The notes below the pieces were generated by a model that worked only from the letters and a program-made list of their open reading frames with translations, was not told the origin of the DNA and searched no databases. From contig PKZN01000043.1 in the NCBI GenBank assembly GCA_003133075.1, positions 22,475 through 54,596 on the forward strand: a stretch of DNA of 32,122 nt, read 5' to 3'. This DNA comes from Acidimicrobiaceae bacterium (lineage in GTDB: Bacteria; Actinomycetota; Acidimicrobiia; Acidimicrobiales; RAAP-2). Made by a program: the position numbers and the translations under genes. Below, one piece after another: positions 8,941 through 16,462 of this stretch (its first letter is position 1; each line of letters opens with the position of its first letter).

Positions 8941-9417
8941 ATGATAAGAAATGCAGTGAAAGCGGTCGGATTGATTTCCGTCGTGCTTTCGTTAGGCATA
9001 TTGAGTTCCCCGTCGGCGTTCGCAGACGGTTCATCGAATGCGACTTCATCCCTGGCCCCAACGACTGTCACAGATACACCTGATGGGTGTACGGGCGTAC
9101 TAGTTGCCGATGCACCCCTGGTGAACTCCGGAACAACCTACGGCGAGATCTCGTTGTACTACGATTCCTGTGACCGAGACGTAAAGGCCATTGCAACGTC
9201 GAATAAGGCACTCACTTTGGGTGAGGAGATGGAAGCTTGCTTGCACGTTTCGACCGAGCCTTCGGGGACGGACGAGACATGCAACTACCTTTTCAATTCG
9301 GGGAGTTCAGTCACAACGGGCTGGTACAGCGACGCTGGCATCGAAACACAGGGATACGGTTGGCTCTTAATTACAGCCTCCGGACCTGCCGCGACGGGAA
9401 CAACGAGCTACTACTAA
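8941..9417 (+). CDS. Secreted hypothetical protein
   Basis: A 158-residue protein starting at ATG 8941, with GGAGAG 5-10 nt upstream. An N-terminal signal peptide (basic start, hydrophobic core VGLISVVLSLGIL, likely cleavage after AFA) predicts export. The mature part is rich in Ser, Thr and Gly and contains four Cys (DGCTG, DSCDRD, EACLHV, ETCNYL), compatible with two disulfides. I do not recognise the family. It precedes the penicillin-binding protein on the same strand, so a cell-envelope role is possible but unproven. Confidence 0.6.
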   Translation: MIRNAVKAVGLISVVLSLGILSSPSAFADGSSNATSSLAPTTVTDTPDGCTGVLVADAPLVNSGTTYGEISLYYDSCDRDVKAIATSNKALTLGEEMEACLHVSTEPSGTDETCNYLFNSGSSVTTGWYSDAGIETQGYGWLLITASGPAATGTTSYY

Positions 9418-9439
9418 ACGTTCAAAGAAAATTCAGTTG

Positions 9440-9501
9440 AACCCTGTGCTTCAGCGCATTGATCCTCCATCGGAGTCATGAATGCGCTGAAGCAGAGGGT
9501 T
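9440..9501. repeat. Long inverted repeat (21-bp arms, one mismatch)
   Basis: The arm at 9440-9460 (AACCCTGTGCTTCAGCGCATT read in two halves: AACCCTGTGC, TTCAGCGCATT) is the reverse complement of 9481-9501 except for one G:G mismatch. The 20-nt loop contains a small CTCC/GGAG stem. No T-run follows. It could form a very stable RNA hairpin between the secreted-protein and penicillin-binding-protein genes, acting as a terminator or processing site, or be a miniature mobile-element remnant. Confidence 0.6.
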
Positions 9502-9669
9502 CGTTTCCGGATTCCCATTGCCCTTCTCCTGTATCACGAGACTCTAAGGGTACGAGAAGCAGACGGGCGAATGCACAATTCAAGCGATTCAACCACCATT
9601 TTGGATGTCGATATGATTCCCACTATCGACTTCAATCAGGCTTGCAGAATCAACTTCGCAGATGGGTAG
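9478..9669 (+). CDS. Possible small ORF just ahead of the PBP gene
   Basis: A 63-codon frame whose start overlaps the right arm of the 9440-9501 hairpin. GGAG lies only 3 nt upstream of the ATG, and the stop codon is 3 nt before the PBP start. Its acidic C-terminal half (TTILDVDMIPTIDFNQA) looks somewhat protein-like, but there is no recognisable domain. It could be an upstream coupling peptide or chance. Confidence 0.25.
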   Translation: MNALKQRVRFRIPIALLLYHETLRVREADGRMHNSSDSTTILDVDMIPTIDFNQACRINFADG

Positions 9670-9672
9670 ATA

Positions 9673-11178
9673 GTGTCACACCGAATCTGGGCGCTAGCCG
9701 TTGTCATAATGCTGTTATTCGTATTGGTCGCCGTCCAGTCGTCTTGGGTTCAGTTATTCCACGCCCAAGCGCTCGATAATTCACCAATTAACCCAAGGAA
9801 CAATGTTAGTAGTGACCAATACGATCGCGGCGGTATCTACGCAGCAAATGGGGCAGTGCTCGCAAGATCAATCGCGACGTCATCAAAATCTAACCCTTGG
9901 AGACGGATCTATCCCTTTGGGTCACTGACTTCGAATGTAGTCGGCTTCACCTCATCAGAATACGGAGACTGGTACTTAGAAGTCGAATACAACAAGTACC
10001 TGGAATCGCATCGAGAGCCTCCTCAAAGTTTTGAACAACTCCTTGCACCGTCAATGGGAACCGACTCCTTGAACATCACTCTGGAACCCGCTCTCCAACA
10101 ACTGGCACGAACGGAACTCGCAGGTCGCGACGGGTCCGTGGTTGTTCTCGACCCTAGAAGTGGCGCAGTTTTGGCCCTCTATTCGAATCCCACATTCAAT
10201 CCGAAGCCATTCACCTCAGTTCATCCAAGTGAGCAAACCGCCGCGTGGAAAAAGGACAACAGAAAGGACGCTGATGGCTATCCGCCCCTCGGCCTAGTTG
10301 CTACTGAACAAACAATCTTCCCTGGATCGACTTTTAAAATTGTGACGACCGCCGGAATTGTTAAGTACAAGCCGTCGCTGCTCACGAAAAGGTATCCCTC
10401 CATGACTTACACAAAACTTCCTGACACAACGAACCTTTTACATAACGATGGTGGCGAACCCTGCGGGGGAACGGTTGCGGAAATGCTTCCCTCTTCATGT
10501 GACCCAGGATACGGACTGCTCGGTCTTGCTCTGGGTGCTCAAGATTTAACGAACATGGCCAACGCATTCGGTTTCAACGAGATTCCTCCCCTAGACCTGC
10601 CGGGAGGCGTCCCATCCTTCTTTCCAAAGGAGGCCAATCTTGCCGCCAATCCACCCTTCTTGGCTTACTCTGCCATTGGCCAAGAAGACGTCAGCGTTAC
10701 GGCACTTCAAGACGCATTAGTGGCTGCGGCAATCGCAAACGACGGCATAATAATGACTCCGCACCTTATGAACTACATCTCGTCACCGGAAGGCAAAACG
10801 GTGATTCGATACAAAGATTCTGAATGGAAAGCGCCACTTAGTGCCGTTCAGGCTGCAACCATTGTTCCACTCATGGAAGACGTGGTGAAGTATGGAACGG
10901 CTGCCGAAGTCGGTTTCCTTCCGGCTGACGACGTCGCTGCAAAGACGGGCACCGCTCAAGTCGGAGATAACCTAAAAAACGACACTGACGATTGGATGAT
11001 CGCTTTTGCGCCCGCCGACGACCCAACCGTCGCAATCGCAGTCAGTGTTCCTTTCCAGACATTCAGCGCTACGGGGGCAGAAGTTGCCGGACCAATTACT
11101 AAGTGCTTGATCGAAGGGACTCTTGCACTTCAGGCTCATTTACCGGTTACCGGAACCGCGACAACTTGTCCTGCGTAG
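9673..11178 (+). CDS. Class B penicillin-binding protein (PbpA/FtsI-like)
   Basis: A 501-residue protein from GTG 9673. One N-terminal membrane anchor (residues 6-22) is followed by the class B start of the periplasmic region, DRGGIYAANGAVLARS (51-66). The transpeptidase motifs are S219-T-F-K222 (active-site serine), S275-C-D277 in the SxN position, and K424-T-G-T. The SxD form also occurs in the MrdA branch, so the enzyme may be active. It would cross-link peptidoglycan at the cell surface. Its gene is rather AT-rich compared with the relaxase gene, and it sits in an accessory region next to a secreted protein and a convergent ECF sigma factor. It is probably a second, acquired PBP rather than the housekeeping copy. 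Confidence 0.85.
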   Translation: MSHRIWALAVVIMLLFVLVAVQSSWVQLFHAQALDNSPINPRNNVSSDQYDRGGIYAANGAVLARSIATSSKSNPWRRIYPFGSLTSNVVGFTSSEYGDWYLEVEYNKYLESHREPPQSFEQLLAPSMGTDSLNITLEPALQQLARTELAGRDGSVVVLDPRSGAVLALYSNPTFNPKPFTSVHPSEQTAAWKKDNRKDADGYPPLGLVATEQTIFPGSTFKIVTTAGIVKYKPSLLTKRYPSMTYTKLPDTTNLLHNDGGEPCGGTVAEMLPSSCDPGYGLLGLALGAQDLTNMANAFGFNEIPPLDLPGGVPSFFPKEANLAANPPFLAYSAIGQEDVSVTALQDALVAAAIANDGIIMTPHLMNYISSPEGKTVIRYKDSEWKAPLSAVQAATIVPLMEDVVKYGTAAEVGFLPADDVAAKTGTAQVGDNLKNDTDDWMIAFAPADDPTVAIAVSVPFQTFSATGAEVAGPITKCLIEGTLALQAHLPVTGTATTCPA

Positions 11179-11222
11179 CTATAAACGAGACCGCCCCGAA
11201 TTCTCGTGGTCAAACGAGGCAC

Positions 11223-11720
11223 CTATTCGGGAGGTACCAAAAGGTTGCGTAACTTTGATCTCGAGCGCGTTACTCGTATGGCTACTGCGTTTTCAGTAAT
11301 TCCCATCGCCTGAGCAACTTCTCGATGACTCAAATCCTCCCAATAAAGCAGTCGAAGCAACTCACGTTCGTTGCTGCGTAGCTTCGATAGAGCAAGACGA
11401 ATGCTTCTCGTACCGACTGTATCGACCTCGACATTCTCTTCGGTCCTTTCCATCGCGAGTCGGACAAACAAACTCTGTCTACGGTCTCGAGCTCTTCGAA
11501 GATTTGCAAGGACGCGAAATGTAATCCCATAGAGCCACGCGCGCTCCAGCGTTTCGTCCGGCCTGTCCCTCCATTTCTGCCAGGCGATAAAGAGCGCATC
11601 GACAACCACGTCTTCGCAACCTTCGACATCGTCCCACCTGCGTCTCGCGTACTTCATCATCGCAGATGAATGCTGCTCAGCGAATATTGAGAATTCTGAA
11701 GAAGACGAAACGGGGGTCAT
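11223..11720 (-). CDS. ECF-family sigma factor
   Basis: A 165-residue protein from ATG 11720; a TTG two codons upstream is a weaker alternative. The sigma-2 region is seen in CEDVVVDALFIAWQKW and AWLYGITFRVLANLRR (residues about 35-75). The sigma-4 region is LRSNERELLRLLYWEDLSHREVAQAMG with the helix-turn-helix ITENAVAIRVTRSRSKLR (about 115-160). It would direct RNA polymerase to a small regulon. No anti-sigma gene follows it downstream, and it converges with the PBP gene (44-nt gap). The divergent gene at 11975 may be an anti-sigma relic. Confidence 0.82.
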   Translation of the reverse strand: MTPVSSSSEFSIFAEQHSSAMMKYARRRWDDVEGCEDVVVDALFIAWQKWRDRPDETLERAWLYGITFRVLANLRRARDRRQSLFVRLAMERTEENVEVDTVGTRSIRLALSKLRSNERELLRLLYWEDLSHREVAQAMGITENAVAIRVTRSRSKLRNLLVPPE

Positions 11721-11960
11721 TGGCAATCATCGAGGTCTGCCGCGCGGCGAGCCGGATTAGTCAGACGAGCGTAACTTGAATGACGCATTCCTGCGCGTGA
11801 ACCTCTGACCTGAGTTTGTCACGCAACCGTCTCCATTTTTTCCCATCCCTTGCCACAAGCGCGGACCAATGTGTAGTGGGTGGCCCACTAATAAACCTAT
11901 GCGCAGTATGACCATGCCACTCAAACTCGCGAGTGACGCCTCTTAGAGCGCCGACATGCC

Positions 11961-11975
11961 TATAATTTCCAGCCA
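11961..11975 (+). promoter_or_regulatory. -10 box implying a leaderless transcript
   Basis: A perfect TATAAT (11961-11966) ends 8 nt before ATG 11975, so transcription would begin at or within 1-2 nt of the start codon. Leaderless genes are common in Actinomycetota. No convincing -35 box is present at 17 nt. Confidence 0.35.
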
Positions 11976-12247
11976 TGCGGAAGAAGTTGAGTGACGCTCA
12001 GTTAGGGGATTCGATCAAAAGTGCAGATCCTCTCACTCGCCTCTCTACTGACGAAAGAGGTGACGCTGATACAAATGCGAGGATTCTGATCCGCGTCAAT
12101 GACAGAATAAACTCCTCCACGCGCCAACGCTGGCGGCTCTGGAAGAGGTCACTCACCACACGTGCGATCGACAGGAGCCAGGCCCCTATTCCGTCTGAGG
12201 GAGGATGGTCCTCCGATTTGCCGGGCGCAGGTTCCGCCTCTCAATAG
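11975..12247 (+). CDS. Hypothetical protein, possible truncated anti-sigma-like gene
   Basis: A 90-residue protein with no Shine-Dalgarno but a TATAAT -10 at the right place for leaderless translation. The first 55 residues (KKLSDAQLGDSIKSADPL... ending RQRWRLWKR) resemble the cytoplasmic N-terminus of actinobacterial anti-sigma or membrane regulators, where a membrane helix would normally follow a basic WKR stretch. Here the sequence turns into a Pro/Ser/Gly-rich tail with no membrane helix in any frame, suggesting truncation. It diverges from the ECF sigma gene. The assignment is tentative. Confidence 0.35.
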   Translation: MRKKLSDAQLGDSIKSADPLTRLSTDERGDADTNARILIRVNDRINSSTRQRWRLWKRSLTTRAIDRSQAPIPSEGGWSSDLPGAGSASQ

Positions 12248-12892
12248 ATAGGAAGTCGTCTTCGCCACTCGTTGTATTTCGACAGACGCAAAGTATTAGA
12301 CGAGGGCAGCAGCAATCTCAATACTGCGTACTTCGATGATCATATTTTGAATGTCTTGCAGCCACTACTCTGACTCATGGCTACCGCCGGCTAGAGCGTC
12401 GACTTCGAATCGAAATCGGACTATTCTTCTGCAGCGCAACTTCTCCTGCCGACAATCCGACGTGCCTGTTCATTACAAGATTGTGGGGATCGGCGTCAAT
12501 GCGAAACTACGAGAGCGGCCAAAGAAAGACAAGACGTCTGCACCGCATAAAATCAAAGAACTTTGCGTGCCTTATGGATCCTCAAAACACGCAGCAAACT
12601 TCCTCGAAGGCTACAAAGGTCAGCGTCTCCATTCGGACGGATCCTGCTAACTCCGCCGCATGGAACGCGAGAGGTTCGCTTCGCGAATGAAATGTTGAAG
12701 ATTTACGCACGAATAAGGGTTTCGCTTTTCGAGGAAGTTGACGAACTTGTCAACGATGCCTTTTCTAATTTGTGACGGTGACCATGACACTCAAAGAAAT
12801 ACGGTCCGAGATGCTCGACGCGTCAACAACGGTAGTTTTAGAAAAGTTCCCCCAACAACTACTTCCCGGACGTTGGACGCGAAGTCAAGAAC
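12248..12892. other. Gene-poor stretch with short coding-like fragments
   Basis: No convincing gene was found. Short frames 12574-12690 (38 codons), 12692-12775 (27 codons; IRVSLFEEVDELVNDAF) and one starting at 12784 (MTLKEIRSEMLDASTTVV) follow each other closely on the + strand and look like pieces of decayed small genes. None has a recognisable domain. Confidence 0.3.
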
Positions 12893-13858
12893 CTAGTTTC
12901 CGCCAAGAGGGACATCTTCGGGCAATGCGTTTCCCGTCCTCACGTCTGGAGGCACCGACTCAGCGCCTTCCATTGAATTGCCGCGCGGAAGTGCCTCAAG
13001 GCTGTCACGCGGCACCTCGTGGAATTCTTTCGTCTTCGCATTAGGAAGATATAACTTTGATGGCCACATCGCGCTTTCGGCACATGCAACACACAATTTC
13101 AGGGCGGCCTCCACGTCCGGCTTCTGCCTCATCATTCCCTCGATGGCGGCGTTTACTGGGTCGGCACATTGCCGGTCAATCGAGAAGATGGGATATTCGC
13201 GTCCATTCCAAACTCCCTTCAAAGAACGAGTTTCAAATAGAAGTGCTCTTTCATGATCTTCGATGTGTTTGTGGGTCTTGTCCCAAAGGCAAATCAGCAT
13301 TGCCCAAGCAACTTCGAGAGTCATCGTGAATAGTCTCTGAGAACTGGCAGCAACGACCCTAAATCCTGTATCAATTCCTGGTCCGAAATAGTCATACAGA
13401 AATTTCTTTCCGTCGCTAGATTTGATGGCCTCATGGTTTAACTCGACCACACCTTTGTCACTCACTTCGGTTGTGGGATCTCGCGGTATTGAACTTTGAC
13501 TGTCCGGTCCGGGAAAGGTACCGATGAAACCACCCCCTTTCGTACTTAAGGACGTATCTCTTAAATAGTCCGTCTCATACTTGTCCATCGCTTTGAGCCA
13601 GAGACTCACCGCCGCGCAAATGTCTTCCTCGCTTCGAACGCGAGAAAAGAAGAGCATCTCGTCACCGAGAACCTTCCAAAGTTCGAAACCAGGACCATAT
13701 TGGTGTTCAAGAGTCAAATCTCCGAGAACCTGCGGAAATCCACGGTAGAAAGAGAGGAAAGTCTCGCGCCACCCTTCGACGTTTTGCTGCTTATAAGCCG
13801 TGGATCCCACTACGTCGCACGACAAAAACAAGAGTGACTCCGCCACGGAGCCGCTCAT
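12893..13858 (-). CDS. Class III nucleotide cyclase-like protein (Pycsar-cyclase-like)
   Basis: A 321-residue protein whose ATG overlaps the stop codon of the ImmA/IrrE gene (ATGA, 13855-13858). LLFLSCDVVGST (9-20) is the first metal motif (D15). WKVLGDEMLF (61-70) holds the second metal D66 and K62, at the base-specificity lysine position. YDYFGPGIDTGFR (155-167) holds D156, at the DxWG specificity position, and R167, the transition-state arginine. The usual Asn is replaced by D163. A class III cyclase fold with this shortened, soluble layout resembles the PycC pyrimidine cyclases of anti-phage Pycsar systems. The product (cAMP, cCMP or cUMP) cannot be told. The roughly 120-residue C-terminus is unrecognised, and no TM or TIR effector is directly adjacent. 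Confidence 0.72.
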   Translation of the reverse strand: MSGSVAESLLFLSCDVVGSTAYKQQNVEGWRETFLSFYRGFPQVLGDLTLEHQYGPGFELWKVLGDEMLFFSRVRSEEDICAAVSLWLKAMDKYETDYLRDTSLSTKGGGFIGTFPGPDSQSSIPRDPTTEVSDKGVVELNHEAIKSSDGKKFLYDYFGPGIDTGFRVVAASSQRLFTMTLEVAWAMLICLWDKTHKHIEDHERALLFETRSLKGVWNGREYPIFSIDRQCADPVNAAIEGMMRQKPDVEAALKLCVACAESAMWPSKLYLPNAKTKEFHEVPRDSLEALPRGNSMEGAESVPPDVRTGNALPEDVPLGGN

Positions 13859-14352
13859 GTAAGCCTGAGGACCTCGGCGCGAATCTCAGCTGCCGCGGGG
13901 GAAACGTCGAACACTTGAGCAATGTGGAAGAAATTTGAGCCAAATCTCTCATATTGGTTCTTAAAGCTTTCTTTCGGCATCAGAAGGGAGGCCGCAAAAA
14001 AATTCGCCTGCGTTTCGAGTCGGTTTTGACCCCCGCGCTGAAAGGCCATTTCGCCAGTTTCGCCCAACTGGAGATAGTGCAAGAAGTAATGGCCCAACTC
14101 GTGCGCGAGGGTGAATTGATCGCGTCTCTGAGAGGTGTGGTTCGGGAGAAAAATGGTGAATTTGCCTTCGTCGGCCACGAACAGAGACTCGTCAGTATCC
14201 ACATATTCAATCTGTCCGCCCAAAGTCTTAACCAGATCTTTTAGGTTTGCTCGGCCATCCGCGTCATAAATCTTGTATTTCGTACCTATGCGCTCTGCGT
14301 ATTGCTGAATGGCATCATAAGACAATTCTGAAGCCCGCTGCGCTTGCCCCAT
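13855..14352 (-). CDS. ImmA/IrrE-family zinc metallopeptidase (cyclase partner)
   Basis: A 165-residue protein from ATG 14352, with a strong Shine-Dalgarno AGGAGG 8 nt upstream. The zinc site is H84-E85-xx-H88 (FTLAHELGHYFLHY), and the third ligand is E113 in ETQANFFAASLLMP, the standard ImmA/IrrE arrangement. Such peptidases usually cleave a repressor, as ImmA does in ICEBs1 and IrrE in Deinococcus. Here no HTH gene is adjacent; instead the next gene, overlapping by 4 nt, is the nucleotide cyclase. That pairing suggests proteolytic switching linked to cyclic-nucleotide signalling (inference). Confidence 0.85.
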   Translation of the reverse strand: MGQAQRASELSYDAIQQYAERIGTKYKIYDADGRANLKDLVKTLGGQIEYVDTDESLFVADEGKFTIFLPNHTSQRRDQFTLAHELGHYFLHYLQLGETGEMAFQRGGQNRLETQANFFAASLLMPKESFKNQYERFGSNFFHIAQVFDVSPAAAEIRAEVLRLT

Positions 14353-14737
14353 CGCGAAACCTCCTCAAACTAACGCCCGTCCATTGGCGACTTCCCGACA
14401 GACACAGATTATCGGGGAAAAGACTTCCACCCGTTTCTTCTGGCGTGACAATTACTTCAGATATCGGGTTCAACCGTCCTCCGACATACGGGTGACCGTT
14501 GTTTCCTCAGACGCTTGCCTCAGGAACGGAGGATGTGACGGACCGTCGAAGGCAACCCGGGAACAATAAGTCGTCAGGCCTGGACACTTGCCACGAACGC
14601 GCCCGATCTTCAAATCAGACTGCGCGGATGGGTGTACCCCCCGAGAGAGGACGGTACTCCTTAACCCCTGAAGCGGTCAGAGTATTGGGTGATCAAGAGT
14701 GAAGTCCCCTGCGACACCTTCCCTGGAGCGACAAACC
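14353..14737. other. Intergenic region upstream of the peptidase-cyclase operon
   Basis: A 385-nt gap with no supported gene. It contains an inverted repeat TCCTCCG (14477-14483) with CGGAGGA (14527-14533), and inside it an imperfect GTTTCCT/AGGAAC stem (14501-14526). It should hold the promoter for the leftward peptidase-cyclase operon, and the hairpin may be regulatory. No clear -35/-10 pair was found. Confidence 0.35.
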
Positions 14738-15373
14738 CTATGACCCAAACGGACTTTCTGAAGATAGGTCACTTCTGCCATAGTCTGGCCAAATGACGGG
14801 AGATGTGGCCCACTCAGGTTGAGGTGTCTCTCCGACGCGCCACATCTCCCGATGTTCGACTATTGCCCTTTTCGAACCGTCCTTTACAACTAAGAATCGA
14901 TAGCGGTTGCCAAGGATGTCTTTCGTGAAGATTGCGCCGAGCGACTCCGAATTGTGATTGAAGCCATCTTCTGCTTTCCATGTCGAAAGCGGCACCGAAG
15001 TCGCAGCGTCAAGCACCTGGTCGGCAAGAGTTTTTAGGGAAACGCCCGGCGGGATATCAATGGCCGACGTAAGCCAACCGTCTTGGCCATCCTGTTTGAC
15101 GACGAGCCGACACGACAATGCCGGACCTCCTCCCGCGTTGGTCAGTTCGATGCCGTTGACTGGACCACCAGTTCCCACAGCACTCTGAAACCAACGAACG
15201 CCGGGCGAAGGCTGCCACCGAAGTTCTCGATCTCGAACGACCTCTGCAATGAGTTTGTTTGAAGCGTTGACCTCATCAGATGCGGTTCTCACGAGCGATC
15301 GATTCTGCCGCAAAGTAACAGCGCTCACCGCGGCGAGACTCAGTGTACCGACGGCGGTTCTATAGATGGCCAA
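14738..15373 (-). CDS. Membrane-anchored hypothetical protein, 5' end uncertain
   Basis: 211 residues if started at TTG 15373. An N-terminal hydrophobic helix (VGTLSLAAVSAVTL) is followed by a polar, possibly helical stretch (TASDEVNASNKLIAEVVRDR) and a globular domain of about 150 residues containing NGIELTNAGGGPALSCRLVV. The frame stays open upstream for 15 more codons (reading FGQFAKQFEKF and onward) with no ATG or GTG, so either TTG is used or the true N-terminus was lost. The family was not recognised. A perfect 13-bp inverted repeat lies within the C-terminal coding part. Confidence 0.5.
   Translation of the reverse strand: MAIYRTAVGTLSLAAVSAVTLRQNRSLVRTASDEVNASNKLIAEVVRDRELRWQPSPGVRWFQSAVGTGGPVNGIELTNAGGGPALSCRLVVKQDGQDGWLTSAIDIPPGVSLKTLADQVLDAATSVPLSTWKAEDGFNHNSESLGAIFTKDILGNRYRFLVVKDGSKRAIVEHREMWRVGETPQPEWATSPVIWPDYGRSDLSSESPFGS
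14797..14851. repeat. Perfect 13-bp inverted repeat inside a coding region
   Basis: CGGGAGATGTGGC (14797-14809) and GCCACATCTCCCG (14839-14851) are exact reverse complements separated by 29 nt. They lie in the last third of the leftward gene 14738-15373, where they encode REMW and ATSP. The arms are long for chance and could form an mRNA hairpin. Confidence 0.6.
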
Positions 15374-15468
15374 TTGGACATCAGCGAACTTTTCGAATTG
15401 TTTGGCGAATTGCCCAAATTAGATAGAGCGCCATAACGAGTCACTCTATACACGTGTCATGCGCACGT

Positions 15469-15612
15469 TCAGCCCTCGTTGCCATCTCCGACGTTCATCT
15501 TGACGAAGGGTCCCAGGGCTCGAGCGAGTAGTTCATTCGGGGTCTCTGGATCAATTTTGTTGCCAAGAGATATCGCCAAATTCCGATCACTTTCGCGAGT
15601 TGGGGTACTCAC
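15469..15612 (-). CDS. Possible 47-residue protein
   Basis: A GTG-started frame of 47 codons with balanced, protein-like composition (RESDRNLAISLGNKIDPETP, then NELLARALGPFVKMNVGDG). The ribosome site is weak and the family was not recognised. It lies between two leftward hypotheticals and could be a small gene of the same run, or the remnant of a larger one. Confidence 0.3.
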   Translation of the reverse strand: MSTPTRESDRNLAISLGNKIDPETPNELLARALGPFVKMNVGDGNEG

Positions 15613-15673
15613 CGTTGCAGGACCCGTGAACTATGAAGTGACGGAAGCAGCATTCACCGATCCTCTGTAGAGA

Positions 15674-16090
15674 TCATTCTGTCGTTGGCAAAAGCTCATA
15701 TGAAGCGCGACCATCGACCCAATGATCTCCATTATCCCAGTCCATCTCTTCCGGCTCGACCGCGAATATCTCCACGTGTACCACGCCTTCGCTCTCCCAT
15801 TCGGCATCTTTGTAGCGCAATCGCAATACCAGATACTGCCCAGTGGGGGGTCCGATATGCGCTTCGCGTTCCGAAAGCGGTACCGCCTCCACCAGCTTTA
15901 CCAAACACGCGGGCATCCGCCCCGGCCGGGGATACCAGCCGGCCACTAACCCCTCAACGTGACCAAGCCCCCACGTCCAATCGGCCTCCGGACGCGTACT
16001 CCCAAATACTCGAACTCCGTCGCCAAGGTCCATCGTTCGACTGTAACTTTCGCTCAAGTTGCCGTCTACTCCTTCGTCCAAACTTGCCCC
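15674..16090 (-). pseudogene. Hypothetical protein gene cut at its 5' end by the IS element
   Basis: About 135 codons read leftward, with acidic, Trp-rich content (GLGHVEGLVAGWYPRPGRMPACLVKL and VLRLRYKDAEWESEGVVHVEIFAV when read in sections). The only start inside is TTG 16081. The frame continues open through 16090 straight into the end of the IS3-family element at 16091, so the native N-terminus was probably removed or separated by the insertion. No matching 5' part is seen on the other side of the element. The family was not recognised. Confidence 0.5.
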
Positions 16091-16141
16091 TGAATCACGC
16101 CGGGAAAGTGGGACAGGTAATTCCTCTGAGAGGATTACTTC

Positions 16142-16462
16142 ATGTCAGGAACTCCCCGATACTCACCCGAGCTGCGTGAACGTGCAGTGAAGATGGTGCA
16201 AGAACGCCGCCAGGACTACAGGTCCGACTGGGCGACGGTCACGGCCTTCTCAAAACTGTTCGGCATGTCGCCCGAGACGCTGCGAACTTGGGTCCAAAGG
16301 ACTCAGGTCGATCAAGGCAGTCGCCCTGGTCTTACCACTGACGAACGAACTCGCCTCAAAGAGTTGGAACGCGAAGTGCGCGACTTGCGACGGGCCAATG
16401 CCATCTTGAAGGATGCCTCAGTTTTCTTCGCGACCGAGCTCGACGGTCAAACGCGGAGGTAG
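16142..16462 (+). CDS. IS3-family transposase OrfA
   Basis: 106 residues. An N-terminal helix-turn-helix (YSPELRERAVKMVQERR, then TVTAFSKLFGMSPETLRTWV) recognises the element ends. The C-terminal leucine-zipper-like helix (ELEREVRDLRRANAILKDAS) mediates multimerisation. It ends with SVFFATELDG, where the actinobacterial members usually slip by -1 into OrfB; the T-rich run GTTTTCTTC (16421-16429) is the likely slippery site. Confidence 0.92.
   Translation: MSGTPRYSPELRERAVKMVQERRQDYRSDWATVTAFSKLFGMSPETLRTWVQRTQVDQGSRPGLTTDERTRLKELEREVRDLRRANAILKDASVFFATELDGQTRR

Noticed and set aside
9440..9501. Integron attC site
   Set aside because: A GTTGAAC resembling the GTTRRRY core is present at the left, but no matching RYYYAAC partner is in the required place, and the arms are far more perfect than attC arms.
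10492..10506. Dead active site in the PBP because SxN reads S-C-D
   Set aside because: SxD at this position also occurs in the MrdA branch, so it is not evidence of inactivity; the SxxK and KTG motifs are intact.
11761..11976. Leftward 71-codon frame
   Set aside because: It has no ribosome site and no recognisable content, and its start overlaps the start region of the divergent frame at 11975; it is probably chance.
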